Below are positions 40,089 through 49,950 of a stretch of 64,000 nt of DNA, piece after piece. The translations under genes were made by a program, and so were the position numbers. Within the stretch, counting starts at the first letter, position 1. Every line of letters starts with the position of its first letter. Source of the DNA: Serpula lacrymans var. lacrymans S7.9 (taxonomy: Eukaryota > Basidiomycota > Agaricomycetes > Boletales > Serpulaceae); the NCBI RefSeq assembly GCF_000218685.1, contig NW_006763310.1, positions 1 to 64,000 on the forward strand, read 5' to 3'. The notes beneath the pieces were generated by a model, which was not told where the DNA came from, made no database searches, and was given only the letters and a program-made list of their open reading frames with translations.

Positions 40089-43000
40089 TCAGCTCCCCCC
40101 TGATCTAATAAGTCCCATCATCTTCCTGAACACTTCCACTTTAGGCTTGGCAAGAGCCTTGGTCAACAAGTCTGCAGGCATTTCAGCAGTGGGAACAAAG
40201 GTAGGAGCAATCTGCCCAGAGTCAACAACATCTCTCAACCAATGCCATCGCAGATCAAGGTGTTTCATCCGACCATGGTGCTCAGGGTTCTTGGATACAG
40301 AGATGGCAGATTGGTTGTCAATATGAAGGGTGGAAGGAGAGGTGATAGGATAGCCCATTTCCTTCAACAAATTTCGCATCCAAATCTCTTTGCCAGCCTC
40401 AACAGCAGCAATGTATTCTGCTTCAGTGGTGGACAGAGCAACAATGTTCTGAAGCTTGGAGCTCCAGGAGACAGCACCAGATCCCATCTTGACAATATAG
40501 GCACCAGTAGAACGACCAGAGTCCTTGTCACCACCATGATCAGCATCAGAGAAAGTGGTGAAGAGTTCAGTGGAATTGGGATCAGGACCAAGGACAAGGG
40601 AATGATTAAGGGTGCCTTGCAAGTAGCGGAACAAGTGCTTGACAGCGCTCCAGTGAGTAAGACCAGGATTAGAGTTATATCTGGCAAGGACTCCAACAGT
40701 GTAGGCAATGTCAGGACGAGTGGTAGTGGCCAGATACATCAGAGCACCAACAGCAGCAAGGTAGGGAATGTCCTTCATCAAAGCAGCATCACTGGATGTT
40801 TTGGGAGACATGTCCTTGGTGAGGCGCAAACCAGGATCCATGGGAATGGACACAGGCTTGCAGTCCTTCATGCCAAAGTGCTCCAGAATGTCCAGAGTGT
40901 ACTGATGTTGGGAGAGGGAGATGGTGCGATTACTTAGGTCTCTAGTGATGGAAATGCCAAGTAGGTAAGAAGTAGGGCCAAGATCACGAAGCTTAAAGTG
41001 CAGGGAGAGGTCCTTGACAGCTTGGTCAAGTGCAGAAGTAGAAGTGGATGCCAGTGTCATGTCATCAACAAAGACAGGCAGGATAATGCGCACATCAGCT
41101 CTGTTAAAGACATAGATGGCAGAGTCTGAATAAGTACGCTTGAATCCGAGTTTTTCAAGCACAGTGTGCATCTTCTGGTTCCACATTCTGCCTCCCTGCT
41201 TTGTCCCATAGATGGCCTTGTCCAACTGGCAAACAAGATTGCGAGGACCCTGATGGAATCCCTCTGGCTGATGCATGTAGACCTTGACATCCATGACTCC
41301 ATTCAGGAATGCATGGGAAATGTCAATGGAGCGCAAATGGAGGTTGTGGATGGCTGCAATGGCAAGGACAACTCTGATGGATGATATGCGGACAGTAGGT
41401 GCAAATATTTCGAGGAAATCAAAGCCAGGGCGCTGGTTATAACCTTTGGCCACATATCTGGCCTTGTAGCGCTCAACAGTGCCATCTGAGTTGCGCTTGA
41501 TCTTGAAGACCCACTTGCCACCAATAGCCTTGACTCCAGGAGGTAGTTCCACTAGTGACCAAGTACCATTGCGCTCATGAGCTTGAAGCTCTTCCATGGC
41601 TGCCTCTCTCCATTTATCTGCATCAGGACGCTTCATTGCATCTGCAAACGACCTAGGCTCAGCAGAGTCTCCAAAGTGTGCCACTTCATCATCAACTGCC
41701 TCAGAATCACTGTCATCACTCTCAATGGCAGGAGTAGGTTGTCTGTGTTGAAGCCACCATGGTCTAGGTGGTCTCCTAGCCCTTACAGGGCGTCTCAGTG
41801 CAATAGGCAAGTCAGGAGAAGGTGAGCGATGAGGAGGGTGATTTGGAAGCTCAGGAGGTTGATTCACAGGTGGTTTTGCATCAAGGTCCAAATGAGGCCC
41901 ATTGTCAGGCAATGGTTGAGGCTGCTGAAGCGCAGCTGGTGGGCCCATATCTCCCCCTGGACCTGGTGCAGGGACATCCTCAATCAGGCCCAATGGCATG
42001 GATAGCGAAGGTGGAGTGGGAGGTGGAGGCGGGACATCGTCAGAAGACCTCTTTAAGCCAGGGAAGTAGCGCTCATCAAAATCAGCTCTCTCAGAGATAA
42101 CAGTGTGCTTGGTGGTAGGATTGTAGAATTTCCATCCCTTGTATCCCTCAGGGTAACCAATGAACACACATTTCTCCATATGACAGCCAAAGACGCCTCT
42201 TTTGTCCTTTTGCACATGCACATAGGCAGTGCAGCCCCAAACGCGAAGGTGAGACATGTCAGGCTTGCGTCCATACCACAACTCAAATGGAGTGGCATGG
42301 GCCACTGCATCAGTGGGACACCTGTTCCAGACATGCACCAAAGCGGACAGACATTCACCCCAGAAGCTGTTAGGCAATGCAGACTCTGATAACATGGCAG
42401 TGATACGCTCAGTCAGAAGTCTGTTTGCTCGCTCTGCCACACCATTCTGCTGAGGACGATTCCTGGTGGTATGCTGTCTGACAATCCCATGATCATCTGT
42501 GAATTGCTCAAATTCCTTGGACATGTACTCTCCCCCTTTGTCATCGCGCAGAGCCTTGATTTTACGCTCCAATTGAGTCTCAGCATAAGCCTTGAATCTC
42601 TTGAAAGCATCAAAGACATCTGACTTGGCCTTGAGAGGCACAACAACACGGAATCGACTGTGATCGTCAATGAAGGTGACCCAGTAGCGATAACCAGAGA
42701 ATGTGGGGGAAGAGACTTGGTGTACATCAGAATGGATGAGGTCCAAAGGATGAGCAGAGCGAGTATCAGATGAGGGGAATGGATTGGCATGCATCTTGCC
42801 AGACAAGCACGGTTCACAGACAGGGTCAGGAGCAGCCTTGGATTCCAGTGTAAGCCCAGTGACCAGATCTCTCTGTATCAGTCTCTTGACATCAGCATGA
42901 TGGTGGTGAGCCAATCTGCGATGCCAGAGCATCAAATCAAGTGGTATAGTCGCAGTAAAATGTCCCAATTCAACACAAGCAGCAGTAGATCCATCAAGGA

Positions 43001-44339
43001 ATGCTGCATTGTTGTCATTGATAGTTGCAGTGAACAAGAGAGTGTTGTCACGCATAAAGGACATGGAATGAGACGAAATAGTGACATTGAAACCACTTTG
43101 ACGAGTTAAATACAAGACTGAGAGGAGATTATTTCGAAGATCTGGTACATGGAGCACTCTAGAGAATTCCACAGCCCTAGCCACTTTGCCATTCATCACA
43201 GGATTAAACACCACAGTACCAACACCAGCTGAATAGACAACAGTGTGATCAGCCAGCTTGATTGGCACACGATATGGGGTATAGTGGTGCATCCAATGAC
43301 GATGAGGTGTCATATGAGAAGTGGCGCCTGTGTCTGCATTCCAATCAATGTCAGCATCAAGTTGGAGAGGGCAATGAGGATCAGAGGGATGAATAGAACG
43401 AAGACTTGCATTCCCAGCTGATTCAGTGACCACAGTAGATGAATTGGCATTGTTGGGCGAAGATTTGGGCTGCTGAGAGGTATTCTGAGAGTTGCTGGAG
43501 CCTGCCTGAGCCTTATTGCCACGCTTGTAGCGATTCTTAGCACCCTCCACTGCCTGTTGGCGACTAGCAATGTATCTGTGGCATTTGTCTTGGGTATGAC
43601 CAAGTAAACCACAGAAATCACACTGAACGCGAGTAGAGGTGGTGGATTGGTTGCAATGATGGCAGTTAGGATGGGTGCAGGTGCTATTGGCAGTGGTAGA
43701 CGAAGAATGCAAGGCAGAATCGACTTCAGCACGACGACGGCGATTGACCTCTTCAGCAAGGAAAGCATCCTTGAGCTGGGTCTTGTCCAAGGTGCCCAGA
43801 AGTAGTAGAGATGAAGTGAAGTGGGCATATTGATCAGGAAGCGCCCTAATCATGGCCATGCATGTCAATTCATCGTCCAATTCAGACAATGAGAAGCCAG
43901 TAGGACGAAGATTTTGAATCTGATGCATGCCTTCGTCAATTCTGGTCATAAGAGACTGCAGGGACTCGTCCTCCTTCTTTCTGATAGAGAAGAAGTCGTC
44001 ATAGGCATTAAATCTTGTCCCAGGCTTCTTAGAGACGTGCACAATTGCCAGTTTCTCCCAGATCTTGACAGGATCATCAATGATGCCATCAAGATGGATG
44101 CGCTGCTCTTTGGTGACATTGAGATATAATGCACCAGCAGCCTTTTCAGCTCTCAACTCCCATTTCTCTATTGCTTCAGCGTCAGTCCCAGGACACTTTT
44201 CAGCGCCAGAGACGAGCCTCCACAGTCCCTTGGTCATCAACCAAGCTTGCATTTCACCACTCCACTGGGGGTAGTTAGTGCCAGACAAGGGATGGAATTT
44301 GGGATCAGAGTCAGACATGATGGGTGTTGTATAAGACAA
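40089..44339 (-). CDS. Copia Gag-Pol polyprotein, intact, 1416 aa
   Basis: One open frame holds the whole copia set. Residues ~10-210 are the Gag helical domain ('FHPLSGTNYPQWSGEMQAWL'); 240-253 the CCHC knuckle 'CDFCGLLGHTQDKC'; ~335 the protease D-T-G ('WNADTGATSHM'); ~470-515 the pre-integrase zinc segment ('LWHRRLAHHHH', 'CEPCLSG'). The integrase core follows with D538 ('HSDV'), D600 ('DDKGGEY') and E636 ('GVAERANR'). RT carries 'KWVFKIKRNSDGTVERYKAR' and 'VFVDDMTLA', with the V-D-D box intact; RNase H has 'DADHGGD', 'LSTTEAEYIAA' and 'HIDNQSA'. Met1 or Met8 could be the start. Length is typical for copia. It makes virus-like particles in the cytoplasm and inserts cDNA in the nucleus. Confidence 0.96.
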   Translation of the reverse strand: MSYTTPIMSDSDPKFHPLSGTNYPQWSGEMQAWLMTKGLWRLVSGAEKCPGTDAEAIEKWELRAEKAAGALYLNVTKEQRIHLDGIIDDPVKIWEKLAIVHVSKKPGTRFNAYDDFFSIRKKEDESLQSLMTRIDEGMHQIQNLRPTGFSLSELDDELTCMAMIRALPDQYAHFTSSLLLLGTLDKTQLKDAFLAEEVNRRRRAEVDSALHSSSTTANSTCTHPNCHHCNQSTTSTRVQCDFCGLLGHTQDKCHRYIASRQQAVEGAKNRYKRGNKAQAGSSNSQNTSQQPKSSPNNANSSTVVTESAGNASLRSIHPSDPHCPLQLDADIDWNADTGATSHMTPHRHWMHHYTPYRVPIKLADHTVVYSAGVGTVVFNPVMNGKVARAVEFSRVLHVPDLRNNLLSVLYLTRQSGFNVTISSHSMSFMRDNTLLFTATINDNNAAFLDGSTAACVELGHFTATIPLDLMLWHRRLAHHHHADVKRLIQRDLVTGLTLESKAAPDPVCEPCLSGKMHANPFPSSDTRSAHPLDLIHSDVHQVSSPTFSGYRYWVTFIDDHSRFRVVVPLKAKSDVFDAFKRFKAYAETQLERKIKALRDDKGGEYMSKEFEQFTDDHGIVRQHTTRNRPQQNGVAERANRLLTERITAMLSESALPNSFWGECLSALVHVWNRCPTDAVAHATPFELWYGRKPDMSHLRVWGCTAYVHVQKDKRGVFGCHMEKCVFIGYPEGYKGWKFYNPTTKHTVISERADFDERYFPGLKRSSDDVPPPPPTPPSLSMPLGLIEDVPAPGPGGDMGPPAALQQPQPLPDNGPHLDLDAKPPVNQPPELPNHPPHRSPSPDLPIALRRPVRARRPPRPWWLQHRQPTPAIESDDSDSEAVDDEVAHFGDSAEPRSFADAMKRPDADKWREAAMEELQAHERNGTWSLVELPPGVKAIGGKWVFKIKRNSDGTVERYKARYVAKGYNQRPGFDFLEIFAPTVRISSIRVVLAIAAIHNLHLRSIDISHAFLNGVMDVKVYMHQPEGFHQGPRNLVCQLDKAIYGTKQGGRMWNQKMHTVLEKLGFKRTYSDSAIYVFNRADVRIILPVFVDDMTLASTSTSALDQAVKDLSLHFKLRDLGPTSYLLGISITRDLSNRTISLSQHQYTLDILEHFGMKDCKPVSIPMDPGLRLTKDMSPKTSSDAALMKDIPYLAAVGALMYLATTTRPDIAYTVGVLARYNSNPGLTHWSAVKHLFRYLQGTLNHSLVLGPDPNSTELFTTFSDADHGGDKDSGRSTGAYIVKMGSGAVSWSSKLQNIVALSTTEAEYIAAVEAGKEIWMRNLLKEMGYPITSPSTLHIDNQSAISVSKNPEHHGRMKHLDLRWHWLRDVVDSGQIAPTFVPTAEMPADLLTKALAKPKVEVFRKMMGLIRSGGS

Positions 44340-45472
44340 TAGAGCAATGATAAATGATGTAGGAGACGGCTATAGGCGATGGAATAGTGGCAAAGACAAT
44401 GGGCAACAGTAGGAGGCGAGCAGATAAGATGGTGAGGCGGTAGAGAGAGGATATGGAGAGGGTCAGAAAGCGCAGGGATAGGTCCAAAAAGGGTCCAAAA
44501 AGGGTCCAAAAGCGATCCAGGAGGGTGCTAAGGCTTCCTAGTGCTGCTACAGGGTTACGCCTGTGTTCCCCTTTCAATTCCACACTGATATTAACAGAGA
44601 AATCGCCTCGAGACAGTGTTGGTTAATAGGGCTTGTATATGAGTCAACAAAGTGACTTAAGCTCCCCAAACACCGCAGACTGAGAGAGGCTCTAGGCAAC
44701 AGCAAACTGAGGCAATGCAGGCGAGCTTCACAGTCTATAGGCTTGTTCTATCTGATAATGGACAGAGTAGAGAAGATTGGAGCTTTATGCACACACCAGA
44801 TATGCCAAAAAGCGAAAAATAGGGCAAAAAGTCGAAATTGATGCAGAGACAGATAAGATGGATGGATTGCCACCAAATCAGAGGTATAGGGAACGTTTTT
44901 ATAGAGTAATAGATGGCCCAAATATCACAAGAAGTGAAGCACAGGATGTGGAGATATGCAATAGGAGTCCAATAGGGGTGAAAGTGCCAAAAATGCGAAC
45001 TTCACAGAGGATGATGGAGTGGATGGATTGCCCCCAAATTGACGGTGTAGAGTGCAATAGTATAGGGTAGTAGATGGCTCAAATAGGGCCAAGATCCGAG
45101 CACAGGATGTGGAGATATGGAATAGGGGGCCAAAAGGTGATCAAATGATGATGAAGGCTCACAGAAATATCCAGCTCAAATTCAACCGCTCTGACAGGTC
45201 TCCTAGGGTTATTTAGGCCGTAGAAGACGATGGTAGAAGTTACAGGACGATCAGATAAGGATTGGGCGAGATATGGTGCAGATAAGACCAAAAAAGCGTC
45301 CGAAATGGGGGTAACTTGCAACAAGGAGTTGTTGTTGGAGATCAAGATGAGATCAGAGTAATCTGAGGTGATTGATGAGATAATAAGAGTCCCAGAAGAC
45401 AATGGTTACGATGGATAAGCAGTAGGACGCTTGGATGGTGAGATATGAGGTCAGGAAGATGGCTAGAGCACA
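44340..45472 (-). other. copia-1 leader (about 1.1 kb)
   Basis: Long non-coding leader between the primer-binding site and Gag. It holds a short tandem array of 'GGTCCAAAAAG' units (44481-44513) and two spaced copies of 'GATGGATTGCC'. The same leader is present in copia-2 (52959-53870). Confidence 0.75.
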
Positions 45473-45484
45473 GGGCTCATAACC
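45473..45484 (-). promoter_or_regulatory. copia-1 primer-binding site (initiator tRNA-Met anticodon arm)
   Basis: The minus strand reads GGTTATGAGCCC immediately after the LTR. This is complementary to GGGCUCAUAACC, the anticodon stem-loop of eukaryotic initiator tRNA-Met, so priming probably uses a half-tRNA as in Drosophila Copia. The identical 12 bases follow the copia-2 LTR at 52947-52958. Confidence 0.8.
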
Positions 45485-45804
45485 TATTAAGAACAAAGCT
45501 TGAAGGAAGTGTCTAGCCACTTGCTGAGAGCAATCAGGGACTGGAACTAGAGTCCAATGTGAGTAACTTTATTATTAGAGAGTATGACAGGTATACAGTA
45601 CCTAGAGTCCAATGTGAGTAACTAGAGAATAGGAAGCATTGGACTCTGCAATACTGTCCGAAGTTTTGTAAACAAAGGTAAACAAAGCAGCCACAAAGGC
45701 GAAATAATAGAGAACACAATCAATAGTGAATGATAGAAGAATAGATAGAGAAAGGAATGAAAATATATAGGTAGCACAAAGGTGCAGAATCACCAAAACT
45801 AACA
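45485..45804 (-). repeat. copia-1 5' LTR (320 bp)
   Basis: Appears base-for-base identical to 39740-40059. In element sense a TATATTTTCATT-type box near 45765 may serve as promoter. Confidence 0.95.
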
Positions 45805-46471
45805 GTTTTTGGTGGTGGACCTGCCATCAAATTGCATAGTGTAGAGCTATATGGCCCTACCAATTTTTTGAACCTCCTCAGCAGCTGCTGCAAGGTTCTC
45901 GCTCTGCATATCTTGTATGTAAAGCTGTTGTGCAATGGCTGGTGACACATTGTGCTCCAACAGCTCTACTGCGTGTTCATTTCCTAAACCCCCTTGGATG
46001 GAGAGGGCCAGTAACTGGGTAACAAAGTCATCTGTCCTCATGTTTCCTTGTTTGAAGGTACAGATTTGCTTGGGGTTTGAAATATTTTTCAATCTCTACT
46101 TTGAGATTGTCCCAGGTAGGCCAGTGACCAGCGGTGTAGCATTCCTGGAGTCTAACATGGGCGTATTGACCCGCCACAGGTCCTTTGAGTCTTGACAGCA
46201 CAGCTGTCACTATATCAAAATCATCGGCAAACATGTCCCAGTTCACCTTGATCCAAATTTGGAGCTTGATCCACCACTCAGCAAATTGAGCCTGGTCTCC
46301 TTCAAAAGTGCCGGGGTCAGCGACAATCTCGACTTTTTTGTTGAATTTTTGCTCAACCGCTTTAGGGGGGTTTGCCTGAAGCTCAGCAAGCTGCATGGTT
46401 AATGTCAAAACCTGTATATGTATATTGTGCAACAAGGTGTTGACATCAGATTGGGTGGTTTGCAATGACAT
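45805..46471 (-). pseudogene. Gy-B gag, N-terminal part
   Basis: Starts at ATG 46471 ('MSLQTTQSDVNTLLHNIHI') and covers the Gag core ('AQFAEWWIKLQIWIKVNWDM', 'GHWPTWDNLKVEIEKYFKPQ'). After a deletion/frameshift near 46065 it continues as 'GGLGNEHAVELLEHNVSPAI' and 'EEVQKIGRAI', with a stop in the last motif, up to the copia-1 insertion. Together with 39369-39739 it is one gag. Confidence 0.9.
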
Positions 46472-46944
46472 GTTGACTTGTTCTCTTTGTAAACGTAAAA
46501 AATGTAACTGGGGGTCCCGGCTTGCTATCTGTGGATCTACCTCTTCCTAGCTGAGTATCAGATCTCAATCTCCGACTACCCACACTATAGTATTTGAAAA
46601 TGTATATAAAAGGTAAATGTAATAAACCCTGGTCCGCTTGTTAAGCTGTCAACCCTTCTCCAGACTGGCGGAGGCAAGTGCCCGGCCTGGTCAGAGGAAA
46701 GAGAAGCAAAGTTTTTTGTATCTAAATTCTAATCAACAATAGTTCCACACTATTACTGAGCTAAAGTACTCCCCTTAACACTGGGGGCCATGTATAGTTT
46801 AATTGTCCCTTCTCCCTGAGCACTACAGGGCCGCCGCTAGGAGTGCACCCTTCTGCTATATGGGATATTCCAAAACAATAACCTCTTAACTCTGGGGACC
46901 AGGTTTGCACAATGTGCAAGAGAGTAGTAAAGAGTGAGTCCTAA
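46472..46944 (-). other. Gy-B leader between 5' LTR and gag
   Basis: Matches the Gy-A and Gy-C leaders with small deletions; non-coding. Confidence 0.7.
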
Positions 46945-47347
46945 TGTAACAACCAAGAGTTTAGTTACTCTGGCACACAACTCAGACAAAGCTGTAAAGG
47001 TAGTGAGGGGAGTGGTTACCCTTAGGATAGGACCGGGTTAGTTGTGGGTAAACAACAGGAGGACTCGCTGAGGAGTCTTCTTGATCTATTGGGGTATATA
47101 TACTACTACAGGTTGTTTGTACATGTGTACTGTACAGTTGATGGAGGCAGTGGCTGATGATGTCATGGGGCACAGCCTGTGTGACCAGCTCCACTGCATA
47201 GCTAAAATAAGGAGAAAGGCAGCGCAGCGCAAGAAGGTGGAGTTTGAACAAAATGGAAAGTGCCACATGGCATAGTGTGTAAGAACTACAGAAGAAAGTT
47301 AAAGAGGAGAATGAAATTTAAAGGTCCAAAAGTTGTGTATCGTAACA
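46945..47347 (-). repeat. LTR-1, 5' LTR of Gy-B (403 bp)
   Basis: TGTAACAACC...GTGTATCGTAACA. Slightly shorter than the other copies owing to small deletions in U3 (about 47200). Confidence 0.92.
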
Positions 47348-47725
47348 TACCTCACCTTGCTTGGCAATATTCTCTAGTTTCTGTGTCAAGGCAGCCATCT
47401 CATAAGCCTTCTTTGCCTCCATCTGCTCCAGTCACAATCTCAGCTGTTCCTTGCGCTCTGCTCTTGCTTCAGCTTCCTTTCTATTTGTCTCCTCCTGTTC
47501 TCACCATGCTTCAGAATATCAAGCTGCCATTTGTTTCTTCCAATTTTCCTGCTGAGCTGCCTTCTTGGCTTTGGTCTGTGCTATACTTTGACTCAGGAGC
47601 TCTTCAAATCTTATTTTCCTCTGCTCTTCTCTCCTTGTGTACCTGTTTTTCTGTTCCTTCAATGCAGCGGCAATGCTGGCTTTGACTCTAGCCATTTGTG
47701 TTTGGTTGGCTTGTCCTCTTTGCAT
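47348..47725 (-). pseudogene. Charged coiled-coil protein fragment, unidentified
   Basis: From ATG 47725 the minus strand reads 'MARVKASIAAALKEQKNRYT' and 'LLSQSIAQTKAKKAAQQEN', and after one or two stops 'EETNRKEAEARAERKEQLRL' and 'KAYEMAALTQKLENIAKQG'. The whole ~120-residue stretch has heptad-like, Glu/Lys/Gln-rich composition, so a coiled coil is likely. The LTR of Gy-B truncates it. Family unknown. Confidence 0.5.
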
Positions 47726-49860
47726 GCACCACCAAAGCTAGAACACAAATTAATGCCATGATATCTTGGACCACAATTCAATTATGATCACACTGATTTT
47801 TGATGATATGCAAATCCTCTCTCTCTGTTTCTCTTTCTCTACTTTGCACAAATGCCCACAGAGAATATTGGATTCATCAACCTCAAAGTACACTCTCTTA
47901 TAGCTCATCTTTGGGGGCTCCGGCATTATGGGTGTAGCCTGCTAGGTAGCTGTTAGAGGAGTAATGTCATATATAAACAAGCTCATGTATACCAGAAGCT
48001 GTGACTGCATAGTATAGGCACACAAATCTTTTCAAGGAAGCTTCATAGGGATTATTGTCCACTGATTGCATGACCTCCAGGTGAGCCCAAATTTAAATCA
48101 TTCCTCTGAACATATCAAGTACAACTCACCTATGGTAGCGCAAATAAGCTGTCTCAGACCTCTTCTTCTTCTTCGTCAAAGTTGTCGCACATCATAGCTT
48201 GTGAAAGGGAGTCTCTAGCTTGATTGTCTACAGATATATCAGTGAAGGAGAAAGAAGATGTATGTAGGGTATGGCTCTGAACCAGCATACTCCTTGTGTA
48301 CCACTTCCTCAAATTCCTTCAGAGTAACTGGGTCTACGTTGAGTTCCTAGTCGAGGTATTAGCACATCTCTCTCTCCATCTGGTTAATTTCACGTAACTG
48401 GAACATACCATGAGCCAGAGTGCTCCAGGACTTATTACTGTACATGTTGTTGCAAATGACTTTTGAAGTAATCATGAAAGCAGAGACCAAGAGTCTGTGA
48501 CCAGAAAGACCATAAACTGGTTAATCTTGTGCAACTGGAACATGCCCTGAGCTACAATATTCCAGGACTTGTTTGAGTAGCAACATCTTGGCAGAAAAAG
48601 TCACAAATAACCTCTTAAGTAATTATGAATGCAAATACAATGACTGGAAGACAAGAAGAGCTGCAAGGTTCTTCCTATCCTTGAGTCATTGTATTTGTAT
48701 ATCATATCAAGGTGATTACCTTGACATCTTGACAGAGAAAGGAAGGATGTATGCAGGGGATGAAGAATCATGAAGAACCACAGGTATAAGCAAAAAGCTA
48801 AACATAGACCACTTACCGAATCTCTGCAAAGCAAGGTAAGTGAGGAGCATTGAGGAGCAATGGGTGGATCTCTAGAGAACAAGACATTCATATAATGTGG
48901 TGCATCCTCAACTAGTACTACAATGTTGCCATGTCTGATTTCACCCTCTTGCTAGCTATGTCTCAAAATAATCAATACTGAGCTTTTGTGGACTGAATGG
49001 TCCAACAACTATAGCCTCTTGCTTGAATCTCTGGAGATGCACAGAGCGCCCAAACTCTTGCTTTTTGACCCTTGCCACCCATTTGCTGACACAGAGCGCC
49101 TCATTCTTCACAATTTTTTCTTTCACATAGTAGGCAAAGACGCAATGCCAAAGTTTGTATCAAGCATAAAAGCAACTATCACTCTGGTAATGTCTAGATG
49201 TGGCTCAAATTCATCATTTGTTAAATCTGAAGCAGACTTAGGTTTTTTGTGCAGCTACAAGGATGGGTAAAGGAGGTAGGAAAAAAGGGACAGAGAGCAT
49301 CAATAGAGCAGTCACAAAGCTCATCAAGAATTATAGCATCAGGCTCAAAGAGCTCTACACAGTTGAGCCATCAAATAATGCCTAGCGAATATGTAAGCCA
49401 CAGTTTCTTCTATTTCACCACTTTTGTTACTGACATCTGTTTTATTGGCACCGTTCATTATCCCCAGTCCAGTATGGTTCAAAATACTCAAGTCTATTCT
49501 CTTTACCAACCAGAGGTTCCTCTGACAACTGTGTCACTCAATCAAATGATATATTACCTACTATAAAAGTGTTAACTTATACTGAGATAGATAGCATGGG
49601 GGGGTACTTTTGTATCCCAGAGAAAAGTCTTATGCAACGTGCTATGAAGGCTCAGGAGGGTGTTTGATGCCAAGCTAAACCTACATGTGCATAATACACC
49701 TTTGCTGGTAGTTTCTCTTATTAACAACGCATTAACCTGCAGTCAACAACAATGCAGGCTACTATGTCATCTATCTGGTCCCATTGGTGTTGTTCCCCCA
49801 GCTTTTGAAAGGGCTGATGCCATTTGATATCAGAAACAAAGGTGTACATCCCATTGTAAT
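47726..49860. other. Unassigned region with decayed coding scraps
   Basis: The minus strand around 47935-47840 reads 'MPEPPKMSYKRVYFEVDESN', protein-like and perhaps another exon of the coiled-coil gene; 48140-48190 encodes an acidic run. A ~45-bp inverted duplication around 'CAAATACAATGACTGGAAG' (48630) and 'CTTGAGTCATTGTATTTG' (48679-48696) makes a hairpin. Nothing else could be supported. Confidence 0.4.
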
Positions 49861-49950
49861 TGTAACAACCAAGAGTTAGTTACTCTGGTGCACAACTTAG
49901 ACAAACTATAAAGGTAGTGGAGGGAGTGGTTACCCTTAGGATAGGACCAA
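49861..49950 (-). repeat. LTR-1 remnant cut by LTR-3
   Basis: TGTAACAACCAAGAGTTAGT through 'TACCCTTAGGATAGGACCAA' matches the first 90 bp of the 46945 copy, then LTR-3 begins. The rest of this LTR is not found in the window. Confidence 0.88.

Larger units (their letters stand above)
39740..45804 (-). mobile_element. Complete Ty1/copia element copia-1 (6065 bp), probably young and possibly active
   Basis: 320-bp LTRs at 39740-40059 and 45485-45804 look identical by eye. The element has one uninterrupted 1416-codon polyprotein, a primer-binding site adjacent to the 5' LTR, polypurine tracts before the 3' LTR, and a perfect TSD GTTTT (39735-39739 and 45805-45809). Identical LTRs indicate recent insertion, because both LTRs are copied from one template. 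It sits inside the gag of Gy-B in the same orientation. Confidence 0.95.
37128..47347 (-). mobile_element. Ty3/gypsy element Gy-B, degenerate, split by copia-1
   Basis: The minus-strand order is 5' LTR (46945-47347), leader, gag (46471-45805, then 39739-39369 beyond the copia insert), protease (39363-38746), RT (38595-37813), RNase H (about 37500-37235), and a deletion that fuses RNase H to a chromodomain scrap (37215-37172). No 3' LTR is present. The copia insertion is confirmed by the GTTTT duplication at its two ends. Confidence 0.9.

Noticed and set aside
40242..40937. 231-codon plus-strand ORF and other long antisense ORFs over copia-1
   Set aside because: They are shadows of the intact minus-strand polyprotein; the same antisense frames reappear over copia-2.
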